Source of the DNA: Candidatus Sulfotelmatobacter sp.
Lineage (GTDB): Bacteria; Acidobacteriota; Terriglobia; Terriglobales; SbA1
Length of the DNA stretch: 8,525 bases
Assembly: GCA_030151135.1 (NCBI GenBank)
Contig: JASLEQ010000176.1
Coordinates: forward strand, 1 to 8,525
Direction: 5' to 3'
Shown here: piece after piece, positions 1 through 6,124 of the stretch
How positions within the stretch are numbered: the stretch's first letter is position 1
How the letters are laid out: each line of letters opens with the position of its first letter
Program-made: the position numbers and the translations under genes
Notes under the pieces: generated by a model
Told to the model about the DNA's origin: nothing
Databases searched by the model: none
The model's input: only the letters and a program-made list of their open reading frames with translations

Positions 1-1094
1 TGCCGCCAAGCGGAAGAGACTTCCCGGATGGTGGCTGGAAAGCCTTGTACCTCCAGAATATCGCTGCCGATATTTTTTGCATGTTCGTAGGCTGCAACCC
101 ACAGTGCTTGGACAACCGCAGAATTGTCGTGCCTGGCAATCAGGTCCGCGATGATAGACCGTCGAATTCCATCTTGCGCATCTTTGTCGCTGCGGACGAC
201 CGCATACCCCATTAGTTTTTCGTTTTCATAGCAGCGAAGAACCCGAACAGATCCTTGATCGCCCGGGATTCCAAAATGCCAGCGCAGCGCTTCCGGCGAG
301 CGGTCAGTATAGAGTCGGGAGCTCTCTTTGAGCTTATCCGTCCACAGGGCCGCGATTTCACCGTCAATTTGATCAATGCTGCTCTCGATCACCGCAAAGA
401 TATGCGACGTGAGCCTTGGGCGACGTTTTCGAAAAATCTTGTCAGCCGCGATGGCCAGTCCGACGATGGCGGTTGCGATCGCTGCCAAACCAGGTTGAAC
501 GTCCAACTTCCTGACCAGCATTTGGGCAAAGGAATACGGGCGCAGAACCCAAAGGAGCACAGTATCGTAATCCGGCTGTGGCAGGGCAGCACACTTGAAT
601 GCCAATGCCATCTTGCCGGAAGATTCAATCGCGGTACTGGAAACAAAAAAGTCTACGGACTTCTGGCGATAAAATGCAGAGGCAAGACTCAATGTGAGGG
701 CGCGATACGGTGGGTCGGCGCAAAAGCCATGGCTAGCTACTGCGTTTAAAGCACTATCTCCATACCGACACTGCAACGATATGTTTCCGAGATAGCCGAC
801 AATCTCTCCCTCCGCCTCCAGCACCCAGCCTGCGGGTCGGTTTACTAACCCCCGCAACGCAGGATTTGCTCGCCACAACCGGTTCCAGTTTTCTAGCGAG
901 TCTGCGACCATCCCGGAACGGGCCTTAAGCCTAGCCACTCCATCAAAATCGGCAAACGTGACTTCTCTCATTTTCGCGGGTGGTACCTTGCGAGGGTCAT
1001 TGTTAAGGCTGGGCTCGGCAACTGCGGGCGAACGCCGTCTCTTACGAATTCTGCCGAGGATCGCCGAGGAGATTCTTGCCTGGAATGAACCCAT
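1..1094 (-). CDS. GNAT-type acyltransferase, probably two-domain (3' end outside window)
   Basis: An uninterrupted minus-strand frame runs from an ATG at 1094 off the left edge, giving 364 visible residues with no stop. Residues 1-42 are a basic, low-complexity lead (RIRKRRR at 15-21). A first GNAT-like half follows, about 43-185, with paired strands GWVLEAEGEIVGYLGN at 89-104 and ADPPYRALTLSLASAFY at 126-142, placed where the acetyl-CoA helix normally lies. A hydrophobic stretch (201-217, PGLAAIATAIVGLAIAA) leads to a second half that opens with RSPEALRWHFG (265-275) and has the strand pair RVLRCYENEKLMGYAVV (284-300). Such proteins transfer acyl groups to amines; no substrate can be read here. 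An alternative start is the ATG at 971 (42nd codon). I prefer 1094 because it leaves a 30-base gap after the upstream gene instead of 153. The ribosome binding site is weak (AAAGAAA). It may modify a sugar of the neighbouring glycan cluster or a product of the preceding cassette; that is inference. Confidence 0.72.
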   Translation of the reverse strand, partial: MGSFQARISSAILGRIRKRRRSPAVAEPSLNNDPRKVPPAKMREVTFADFDGVARLKARSGMVADSLENWNRLWRANPALRGLVNRPAGWVLEAEGEIVGYLGNISLQCRYGDSALNAVASHGFCADPPYRALTLSLASAFYRQKSVDFFVSSTAIESSGKMALAFKCAALPQPDYDTVLLWVLRPYSFAQMLVRKLDVQPGLAAIATAIVGLAIAADKIFRKRRPRLTSHIFAVIESSIDQIDGEIAALWTDKLKESSRLYTDRSPEALRWHFGIPGDQGSVRVLRCYENEKLMGYAVVRSDKDAQDGIRRSIIADLIARHDNSAVVQALWVAAYEHAKNIGSDILEVQGFPATIREVSSAWR

Positions 1095-1111
1095 TTTCTT
1101 TGATCGTCTTG

Positions 1112-1126
1112 AGCCTACAGTAGGCT
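1112..1126. repeat. 15-base perfect palindrome at the gene junction
   Basis: AGCCTAC-A-GTAGGCT is symmetric around one central base. As RNA it could form a 6-bp stem with a 3-base loop. It overlaps the TAG stop (1127-1125) of the MetA-like gene and lies 17 bases upstream of the acyltransferase start. There is no T-run on either side, so it is not a standard intrinsic terminator. It could be an mRNA processing or stability hairpin, or a protein site, or it could be chance. Confidence 0.35.
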
Positions 1127-2198
1127 ATGCGATCTCGCCATTGGCAAAGGCTGAACTCGATGGACCAACTTGCGCGATCAACGCGCATGACCGGCGACTT
1201 GGCCGCTTCTCGATCATGTAATCCAGCCAATTTTTGTAGAGTCCAATCGCCGAATCCTGCCAACTATGCTGGAGGGTCTTGGCGACTGATTCGGGAAAGA
1301 AATCGACCATCTCCTGGCGGCGATCTGCCAGAGCGCGCTCACGATACTGGTTCAAAACTTCAGCAGCCCCCTCGTCGAAGTATGCATGTGGAAATATCGG
1401 ATACGTTTCGCGTTCCCCGCGGAGGAACCGTTTAATGTCGCGGCGATATTCCTTCAGCAGGGTCTCTGGACCATACTCCGGATGGCCCTGAAAGTGAACG
1501 AAAAGGCTCTCTTTCTTTCTCTGCACAAAGACGTCCACACCAGCCTCCGCGGACTTGGACAAAACCGAATATCCCGCCGCGACTAGATCATTCTCTCTTA
1601 CTTCATTCCACCGAGAGTGCGGGAAACGCACCGAGCCCGCAGCGTGAGTCATCAACCTGTGATTGCCTGATGTCGTCGCTTCGAAAACACCGAACATCTT
1701 GTCTGGAAGCGGTTGACGCGGAATGCCATGACTGTGGAGCACGCTTGCGTGCGCGGCAAGGCAGGACAAAATCGTCGAACTGGAATTGCGCTCAGCCCAA
1801 TCAAATAATCCAGTTAGAAGATTCCAATACGGTTCGTCTTTCAGATTCTGTTGATGCGGTTCGGTGCCGGTAACGATTACGCCGTCAAACCGGTTGTTCC
1901 AGAGATCATCGATGGGGAAGTAAAACTGGTTGAGGTGGCGTTCGCCTCGCTCTGTACGAGGAACTCCTCGAAGAGAGTAGAGCTTCAGATAGATGGGGAC
2001 ATCGCCGGAAGCAAGATCCAGTAACTCGAAGAACTGCAGCTCTGTATCTTCGAGCGCCGGATCAGGCATATTGTTGACCAATGCAAGACTGAGGCCGAGC
2101 GGTCGCCGGAAATGGCTATTGATAGCCGTTGCCGGACCCAACGCGCTTCGATCGACCCAACAGTTTGGGACTCGTCCGCCCTCAATAATCAATGGCAT
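1125..2198 (-). CDS. metA: MetA-family homoserine O-acyltransferase
   Basis: 357 residues. The enzyme class activates L-homoserine by moving a succinyl or acetyl group from its CoA ester to the hydroxyl, the first committed step towards methionine, in the cytoplasm. Family landmarks are clear: VNNMPDPALEDTELQ at 41-55 (matching the NLMP...TE.Q motif), VTGTEP at 109-114, the nucleophile Cys146 in ILSCLAAH, GIPRQ at 158-162 followed by GVFE, and His239 and Glu241 in GHPEYG, which complete the catalytic triad. The lysine pair after NLMP in E. coli MetA is replaced by Asp-Pro. The position reported to separate succinyl (Gly) from acetyl (Glu) enzymes aligns with His115, so the acyl donor cannot be predicted. 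The start is ATG 2198, preceded at 5 bases by GGGGAGGTG; the TTG 15 bases upstream lies before this site and is rejected. The gene follows MetY after 37 bases, which fits a shared substrate. Confidence 0.88.
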   Translation of the reverse strand: MPLIIEGGRVPNCWVDRSALGPATAINSHFRRPLGLSLALVNNMPDPALEDTELQFFELLDLASGDVPIYLKLYSLRGVPRTERGERHLNQFYFPIDDLWNNRFDGVIVTGTEPHQQNLKDEPYWNLLTGLFDWAERNSSSTILSCLAAHASVLHSHGIPRQPLPDKMFGVFEATTSGNHRLMTHAAGSVRFPHSRWNEVRENDLVAAGYSVLSKSAEAGVDVFVQRKKESLFVHFQGHPEYGPETLLKEYRRDIKRFLRGERETYPIFPHAYFDEGAAEVLNQYRERALADRRQEMVDFFPESVAKTLQHSWQDSAIGLYKNWLDYMIEKRPSRRSCALIAQVGPSSSAFANGEIA

Positions 2199-2202
2199 GT
2201 TG

Positions 2203-2211
2203 CACCTCCCC
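2203..2211 (-). promoter_or_regulatory. Strong ribosome binding site deciding the MetA-like start
   Basis: The minus strand reads GGGGAGGTG just before the ATG at 2198. It is the best Shine-Dalgarno match in the window. It lies downstream of the TTG at 2213 that would give the longest frame, so it fixes the start at 2198. Confidence 0.75.
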
Positions 2212-2235
2212 AATCGGTGCGCACTACGTTCTTCA

Positions 2236-3513
2236 TCAATTACTTGTTGTTTGTAATGCCTGCTCGAGATCTTCCAGAATGTCGTCGATATGCTCGATGC
2301 CTACGCTTAGCCGTATCATCTCCGGTGTCACACCCACCTTTGCCTGCTCTTCAGGAGTCAACTGTCTGTGTGTGGTCGATGCCGGATGACAAGACAATGA
2401 CTTCGCATCTCCCATGTTGACCATGCGCTTAAAGAGCCGGAAGGCATTGAAGCATTTCGTGCCCGCTTCGAATCCGCCTTTGACGCCGAAGGTCAGCAAG
2501 GAGCACCGCTTGTCTCCCAGATATTTCTGCGCCATTGGATACAAAGGACTGTCAGGAAAGCCCGCATAGTTGACCCAGGCTACCTGAGAGTGACTGCGCA
2601 GGAACTCTGCGACTTTCCGCGCGTTCTCCACATGGCGCTCAACTCGCAGCGCGAGCGTCTGAACGCCCTGCAAGAACAGGAATCCGTTGAATGGAGATAG
2701 CGTTGCGCCCGTATTCCGCTGGCAGACAGTGCGACATCGCGCCACAAAAGCTGAATCCCCGAAGTGATCTACGTAAACCACTCCGTGATAGGCGACTTCG
2801 GGCCGGTTGAACATGTAGAAACGATCGGGATATTGGCGCCAAGGGAACTTCCCGCTGTCGACGATCATCCCGCCAATACTTGTTCCGTGCCCCCCTATGA
2901 ATTTCGTCATGGAATGCACCACAACGTCGGCGCCATATTCGATGGGTCGCAGCAGAATAGGTGTGGCAACCGTGTTGTCTACCACAAGGGGAACGCCATG
3001 TTTGTGTGCAACCCGCGCTAGCCCCTCGATATCCGCGACGTTGCCTGCGGGATTGCCAACGCTTTCGCAGTAAACTGCGCGAGTGTTGTCGTCAATCAGT
3101 TTTTCTACATCGTCCGGGTGATCGGTATCTGCAAAGCGCGACTGGATTCCACGTTTCGGAAAAATGTGAGCGAGCAGCGTATACGTTGCTCCATAGAGCT
3201 GCGGAGTGGAGACAACGTTGTTTCCCGCCTCCGTGATATTGATAAGAGCGTACTCAATCGCAGCCATCCCGGAACTCACGCTCAAACCGTCTACGCCACC
3301 TTCTAATGCCGCTATGCGCTTCTCGAGGACGCCGTTGGTAGGATTGCCGATGCGGGTGTAGATGTTCCCCTGGACTTCGAGGTTGAACAGAGCCGCGCCG
3401 TGTTCGGCGCTATCAAACTCGAATGCTACGGTTTGATAGATCGGAACGGCGACGGCATTTGTAGCCGGGTCTCCGTCGTACCCAGCGTGAATTGCAATGG
3501 TTTCAGGCTTCAT
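2236..3513 (-). CDS. metY: O-acylhomoserine sulfhydrylase, MetY type (PLP enzyme)
   Basis: 425 residues, the usual length for MetY. It is a cytoplasmic PLP enzyme of the Cys/Met metabolism family. It eliminates the acyl group of O-acetyl- (or succinyl-) homoserine and adds sulfide to give homocysteine; some members accept other nucleophiles. Visible marks: the N-terminal KPETIAIHAGYDGDP typical of MetY, YTRIGNPT at 52-59 (Tyr52 and Arg54 contact PLP phosphate across the dimer), SSGMAA at 80-85 with the phosphate-binding turn, Asp179 in VVDNT pairing with the pyridine nitrogen, and the Schiff-base Lys204 in HSMTKFIGGHG. The C-terminal IRLSVGIEHIDDILEDL is canonical. Start: the longest frame opens at TTG 3531, but ATG 3513 overlaps the upstream stop as ATGA and begins at the conserved N-terminus, so I use it. 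No key residue is missing. Direct sulfhydrylation with the MetA-like neighbour is the simplest role. Confidence 0.93.
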   Translation of the reverse strand: MKPETIAIHAGYDGDPATNAVAVPIYQTVAFEFDSAEHGAALFNLEVQGNIYTRIGNPTNGVLEKRIAALEGGVDGLSVSSGMAAIEYALINITEAGNNVVSTPQLYGATYTLLAHIFPKRGIQSRFADTDHPDDVEKLIDDNTRAVYCESVGNPAGNVADIEGLARVAHKHGVPLVVDNTVATPILLRPIEYGADVVVHSMTKFIGGHGTSIGGMIVDSGKFPWRQYPDRFYMFNRPEVAYHGVVYVDHFGDSAFVARCRTVCQRNTGATLSPFNGFLFLQGVQTLALRVERHVENARKVAEFLRSHSQVAWVNYAGFPDSPLYPMAQKYLGDKRCSLLTFGVKGGFEAGTKCFNAFRLFKRMVNMGDAKSLSCHPASTTHRQLTPEEQAKVGVTPEMIRLSVGIEHIDDILEDLEQALQTTSN

Positions 3514-4763
3514 TGATTGACAAGTTTGCAAGAAGGAACTTCTTCGACCGCTACAGAGGGCTGAAATGCATGTCGCGCGCGTACAGCCGCTTTAGCAACG
3601 GCCCTGGAGACGGTTCGCGCCGAGAAGTCCGCCCCGAAAGCGAATCGCATAACGGGTCCGAAGCTATTTGCTGCCGCCAAACCGACAAAATAAATTCCGG
3701 GAACAGACGATTCGAAGGTAGATGACAACACCGGAGATCCTGCAACCGTCCTGATCCTAGAGCAAATCTCCGGGGACAGGAATTTGAGCCTTTCGAGATT
3801 CACCTTGTATCCGGTAGCAGCAACCACGTGGTCCGCCTTCAGGTCTCGCCGCTCGCCATTTGCATCCACTAGGGTGAGAATCACTTGACCATCTTTGATT
3901 ACCGCACTGTGTGGAGTGAATCCAACGAGAGTCGGTACTTTGCCGACGACCTTGTCTTTAATGAAAGCACCACCTGAAGGTCCAAGCACTCTACGAACCA
4001 GCCACAGCCGCAGTTGTTCTGGAAGATGGTGAAAAAGATTCGGTTTGTTTGCAAAAAAATAGGATTTCCAGCCCGGTCCAAGCCCGGAAGGTGGCCGCCG
4101 GAGCCGATCCCACCAAGGTCGAGGCTTGTCACTCTTGCTATGAAATTTCAAGGGCTTGCGGGTCACCAGATGAACATTGACTCCCGCTTCATGCATGAGC
4201 CCCGCAAGATCCAGCGCGGACGCGCCTGCACCCAGGATGATGACGCTGCGATCCCGGTACGTAGTCACATCAGGATGTCGCGAACTGTGCGTGACGAATT
4301 CGCTGGGCAATTCTGACAGGCATTCGGGTACGTAATCGAAGTGCGTCACGCCCACTGCGAGAACGATCTGTTGCGCTTGAACGACCTCTCCAGTATCCAG
4401 CGCGACCGCAAACCCAGACGGCTGCCGAGTGATGCTGATGACGGTTTTGTCCTCCAGTTCAGGCACTTTCTTGTCCCTGAAGGCAAGACCATATCCGGCA
4501 AAAGTCTCGAGACTTACCGGAATCCCTTTGTCGTCATAGGGTATTCCCTTCTCCGCGCAAAAACGCCGGAGCGTGTAATCGCTTTCGGGATCGGAGATGT
4601 TCGAGGCGAACCCGTCGGACTTCAGCATCATGCCTTTTGGCATATGCGAGATCCAACTGTCCATAGCCCGCCCGAAAATGCGAAACGGAATCTCACGGTT
4701 CCGAAGATGAGCAGCGATAGAGAGGCCATACGGCCCAGCACCCACAATCACAGTATTAGTCAT
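3510..4763 (-). CDS. FAD/NADPH-dependent oxidoreductase, class B monooxygenase-like
   Basis: 417 residues. An FAD-binding Rossmann motif, VIVGAGPYGLS, lies at 5-15, and a second dinucleotide motif, VIILGAGASALD, at 174-185 (NADPH). The ATGYK motif at 316-320 is typical of flavin-containing and lysine/ornithine N-hydroxylating monooxygenases. A C-terminal segment, GIYFVGLAAANSFGP (356-370), returns to the flavin. THSSRHPDVTTY at 158-169, just before the NADPH motif, resembles the linker motif of these enzymes. Two halves with two Rossmann folds and this length fit a soluble monooxygenase or a related flavoprotein oxidoreductase; the substrate is not readable. It begins at ATG 4763 with no clear Shine-Dalgarno and its TGA overlaps the MetY ATG, so the two are probably translationally coupled. 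It heads the cassette after a 287-base gap. An ordinary methionine pathway has no such step, so it may hydroxylate an amine or sulfur of a homocysteine-type product (inference). Confidence 0.85.
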   Translation of the reverse strand: MTNTVIVGAGPYGLSIAAHLRNREIPFRIFGRAMDSWISHMPKGMMLKSDGFASNISDPESDYTLRRFCAEKGIPYDDKGIPVSLETFAGYGLAFRDKKVPELEDKTVISITRQPSGFAVALDTGEVVQAQQIVLAVGVTHFDYVPECLSELPSEFVTHSSRHPDVTTYRDRSVIILGAGASALDLAGLMHEAGVNVHLVTRKPLKFHSKSDKPRPWWDRLRRPPSGLGPGWKSYFFANKPNLFHHLPEQLRLWLVRRVLGPSGGAFIKDKVVGKVPTLVGFTPHSAVIKDGQVILTLVDANGERRDLKADHVVAATGYKVNLERLKFLSPEICSRIRTVAGSPVLSSTFESSVPGIYFVGLAAANSFGPVMRFAFGADFSARTVSRAVAKAAVRARHAFQPSVAVEEVPSCKLVNQ

Positions 4764-4849
4764 GATTTCAGCGATAGCTGTAATGAGAAAAACTTCTGGG
4801 ATTAGCTACTTTTCTGGGGGATTGAGCTCGAGGGGAAGGAAACAAGTCG

Positions 4850-4885
4850 ATTTTAGCATAGCTGTCGACGTTGTCGAACTGTAAA
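4850..4885 (-). promoter_or_regulatory. Candidate sigma70-type promoter for the flavoprotein-metY-metA cassette
   Basis: On the minus strand TTTACA (4885-4880) matches the -35 consensus at 5 of 6 positions, followed after 19 bases by TATGCT (4860-4855), a 4 of 6 match to the -10. An overlapping reading is TTCGAC (4878-4873), 17 bases, then TAAAAT (4855-4850), with a better -10 but a poor -35. Either would give a leader of about 80 bases before the ATG at 4763. Nothing beyond sequence fit and position supports it. Confidence 0.35.
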
Positions 4886-4917
4886 AAGCACTGCAAATCG
4901 AAGAAGATAGCGGCATT

Positions 4918-4982
4918 CATCCGGTTCCATTTCAATCTTCACCTGGGAATCGGAATTGTAGGGACCGGATGCTTCCCGGATG
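4918..4982. repeat. Three-copy heptamer cluster (CCGGATG / CATCCGG)
   Basis: CCGGATG occurs at 4965-4971 and 4976-4982, 11 bases apart start to start, about one helical turn. Its reverse complement CATCCGG occurs at 4918-4924. The cluster lies upstream of the candidate promoter relative to transcription on the minus strand, where an activator would bind. Three copies of a heptamer in 65 bases is more than expected by chance, but the sites are short. Confidence 0.3.
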
Positions 4983-5050
4983 GCGACAACGCCGCTCGAC
5001 GCCGTTCTCGACCGTCGCGAAGCACTCGCGGATATCACTCTGCGTATTGA

Positions 5051-6124
5051 TCAATGACCTGCCAAAAAATCCGAAAGCGCGTCAACGATGCGCGTACCCG
5101 TGCATCCGTCCCAGAGCGGCGGAACGACTCCCCTCTTCGAACGGCCCGACAACACGTTTTCCAGTTCAAGGTCAAGTCTCGCTTTGTCTTCGCCGACCAG
5201 CACATTTGTACCCATCTCGACGGTGATCGGGCGCTCAGTATTGTTCCGCAATGTCAGGCATGGGATGCCAAGATATGTGGTTTCTTCCTGAATACCTCCC
5301 GAATCTGTGATGACAACTGTGGAACGACTCTGAAGGGCCAGGAAATCTATGTAGGGCATTGGGTCGACGAAATGGAGGGCATCAAATCCAATTCCAAATT
5401 CATGCAGCCGCTGGCGGGTTCGCGGATGAACGGGAAAAACAACAGCCAACTGTTCGCTGACCTCCACGAGACTACTCATCACTCTTTGGAGATTTTCTCG
5501 GCTGTCGACATTTGACGGCCGGTGAAGAGTAACGAGCGCAAACTTTTCTGGAAAGCCGTTCTTGGGGCATTTTCTTGCCAGAGGCAGCAATCGCACAAGC
5601 GAGTCAATCATTACGTTTCCAACGCGATGGATCTTATCGGGTGATACTCCTTCGCGTTGAAGGTTCATATCTCCGTCGGCAGAAGGTGTCAACAGAAGGT
5701 CCGAGAGACGATCGGTGACGATTCGGTTGATTTCTTCCGGCATCGTGCGGTCAAATGACCGCAACCCCGCCTCGACGTGCGCCACGGGAATCAAAAGCTT
5801 CGAACAGACCAGGGCGGCGGCGACGGTCGAGTTCACATCTCCGTAAACGAGGACGATATCGGGCTTTTGTTCTAAAACAACTGGCTCGAAACGCCGCATG
5901 ACTTCTGCGGTCTGGGATGCGTGGCTCCCCGAGCCGACACCGAGATTGAAATCCGGCTGGGGTATTTCAAGTTGCGTAAAGAACACATCGGACATGTTGC
6001 GATCGTAGTGCTGCCCGGTGTGGACTAAAGTCTGCCGCCAGCCTTTTTCGCGAACGGCTAGCAGTACCGGCGCCGCCTTTACAAAGTTGGGACGCGCGCC
6101 AACGACATGGAGAACATGCTTCAC
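5051..6124 (-). CDS. wecB: UDP-N-acetylglucosamine 2-epimerase (non-hydrolysing)
   Basis: 357 residues, the normal size for the bacterial enzyme. It interconverts UDP-GlcNAc and UDP-ManNAc in the cytoplasm, supplying ManNAc (or its oxidised form ManNAcA, if a WecC is present) for surface glycans. Marks in order: VVGARPNFVKAAP at 7-19 (the GTRPE-type N-terminus), VHTGQHYD at 34-41, YGDVNST at 94-100 with Asp96, HVEAGLRSFDRTMPEE at 116-131 with Glu118 and Glu131, TLHRPSN at 199-205 with His201, and TDSGGIQEETTYLGIP at 273-288, which binds the UDP part. The catalytic acidic residues and histidine of the E. coli enzyme all have counterparts. It starts at a GTG whose last bases form the TGA of the upstream glycosyltransferase (GTGA), so translation is probably coupled. 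It appears to be the last gene of the polysaccharide block. No close relative with another function fits better. Confidence 0.95.
   Translation of the reverse strand: MKHVLHVVGARPNFVKAAPVLLAVREKGWRQTLVHTGQHYDRNMSDVFFTQLEIPQPDFNLGVGSGSHASQTAEVMRRFEPVVLEQKPDIVLVYGDVNSTVAAALVCSKLLIPVAHVEAGLRSFDRTMPEEINRIVTDRLSDLLLTPSADGDMNLQREGVSPDKIHRVGNVMIDSLVRLLPLARKCPKNGFPEKFALVTLHRPSNVDSRENLQRVMSSLVEVSEQLAVVFPVHPRTRQRLHEFGIGFDALHFVDPMPYIDFLALQSRSTVVITDSGGIQEETTYLGIPCLTLRNNTERPITVEMGTNVLVGEDKARLDLELENVLSGRSKRGVVPPLWDGCTGTRIVDALSDFLAGH

Larger units (their letters stand above)
4764..5050. other. Intergenic region between polysaccharide and methionine-type genes
   Basis: About 287 bases with no convincing gene. 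The minus strand contains a candidate promoter (4850-4885), three CCGGATG/CATCCGG heptamers (4918-4982), a short hairpin (5016-5030, CGCGA/TCGCG) without a T-run, and several short frames. One frame, 4768-4920, encodes 50 residues and stops 4 bases before the flavoprotein start. It has no good ribosome binding site and no recognisable similarity. I saw no SAM riboswitch core and no T-box-like element. The gap suggests that the flavoprotein cassette has its own promoter. Confidence 0.6.

Noticed and set aside
547..597. Hydrophobic segment of the acyltransferase as a transmembrane helix
   Set aside because: The 201-217 region opens with charged and polar neighbours and is only moderately hydrophobic (Ala-rich). 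Without a topology prediction I treat it as a buried helix linking the two halves.
255..749. Plus-strand 164-residue open frame
   Set aside because: It is antisense to the acyltransferase, whose minus-strand frame is open for the full stretch and shows GNAT-like features. The plus-strand protein looks like no known family.
4764..4850. SAM riboswitch or T-box before the methionine-type genes
   Set aside because: The expected leader is only about 80 bases and shows no recognisable conserved core or terminator stem with a T-run. A covariance-model search (Infernal with Rfam SAM families) would decide.
5016..5030. Hairpin after wecB as an intrinsic terminator
   Set aside because: The stem is only 5 bp (CGCGA/TCGCG) and no T-run follows on the minus strand.
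4853..5038. Minus-strand 61-residue open frame in the intergenic gap
   Set aside because: Its start is not preceded by a ribosome binding site, its composition is Arg/Ser-rich and it covers the candidate promoter.
5046..5055. 10-base palindrome ATTGATCAAT across the wecB stop
   Set aside because: Short and AT-rich; half of it is fixed by coding sequence and the stop codon, so chance is enough to explain it.
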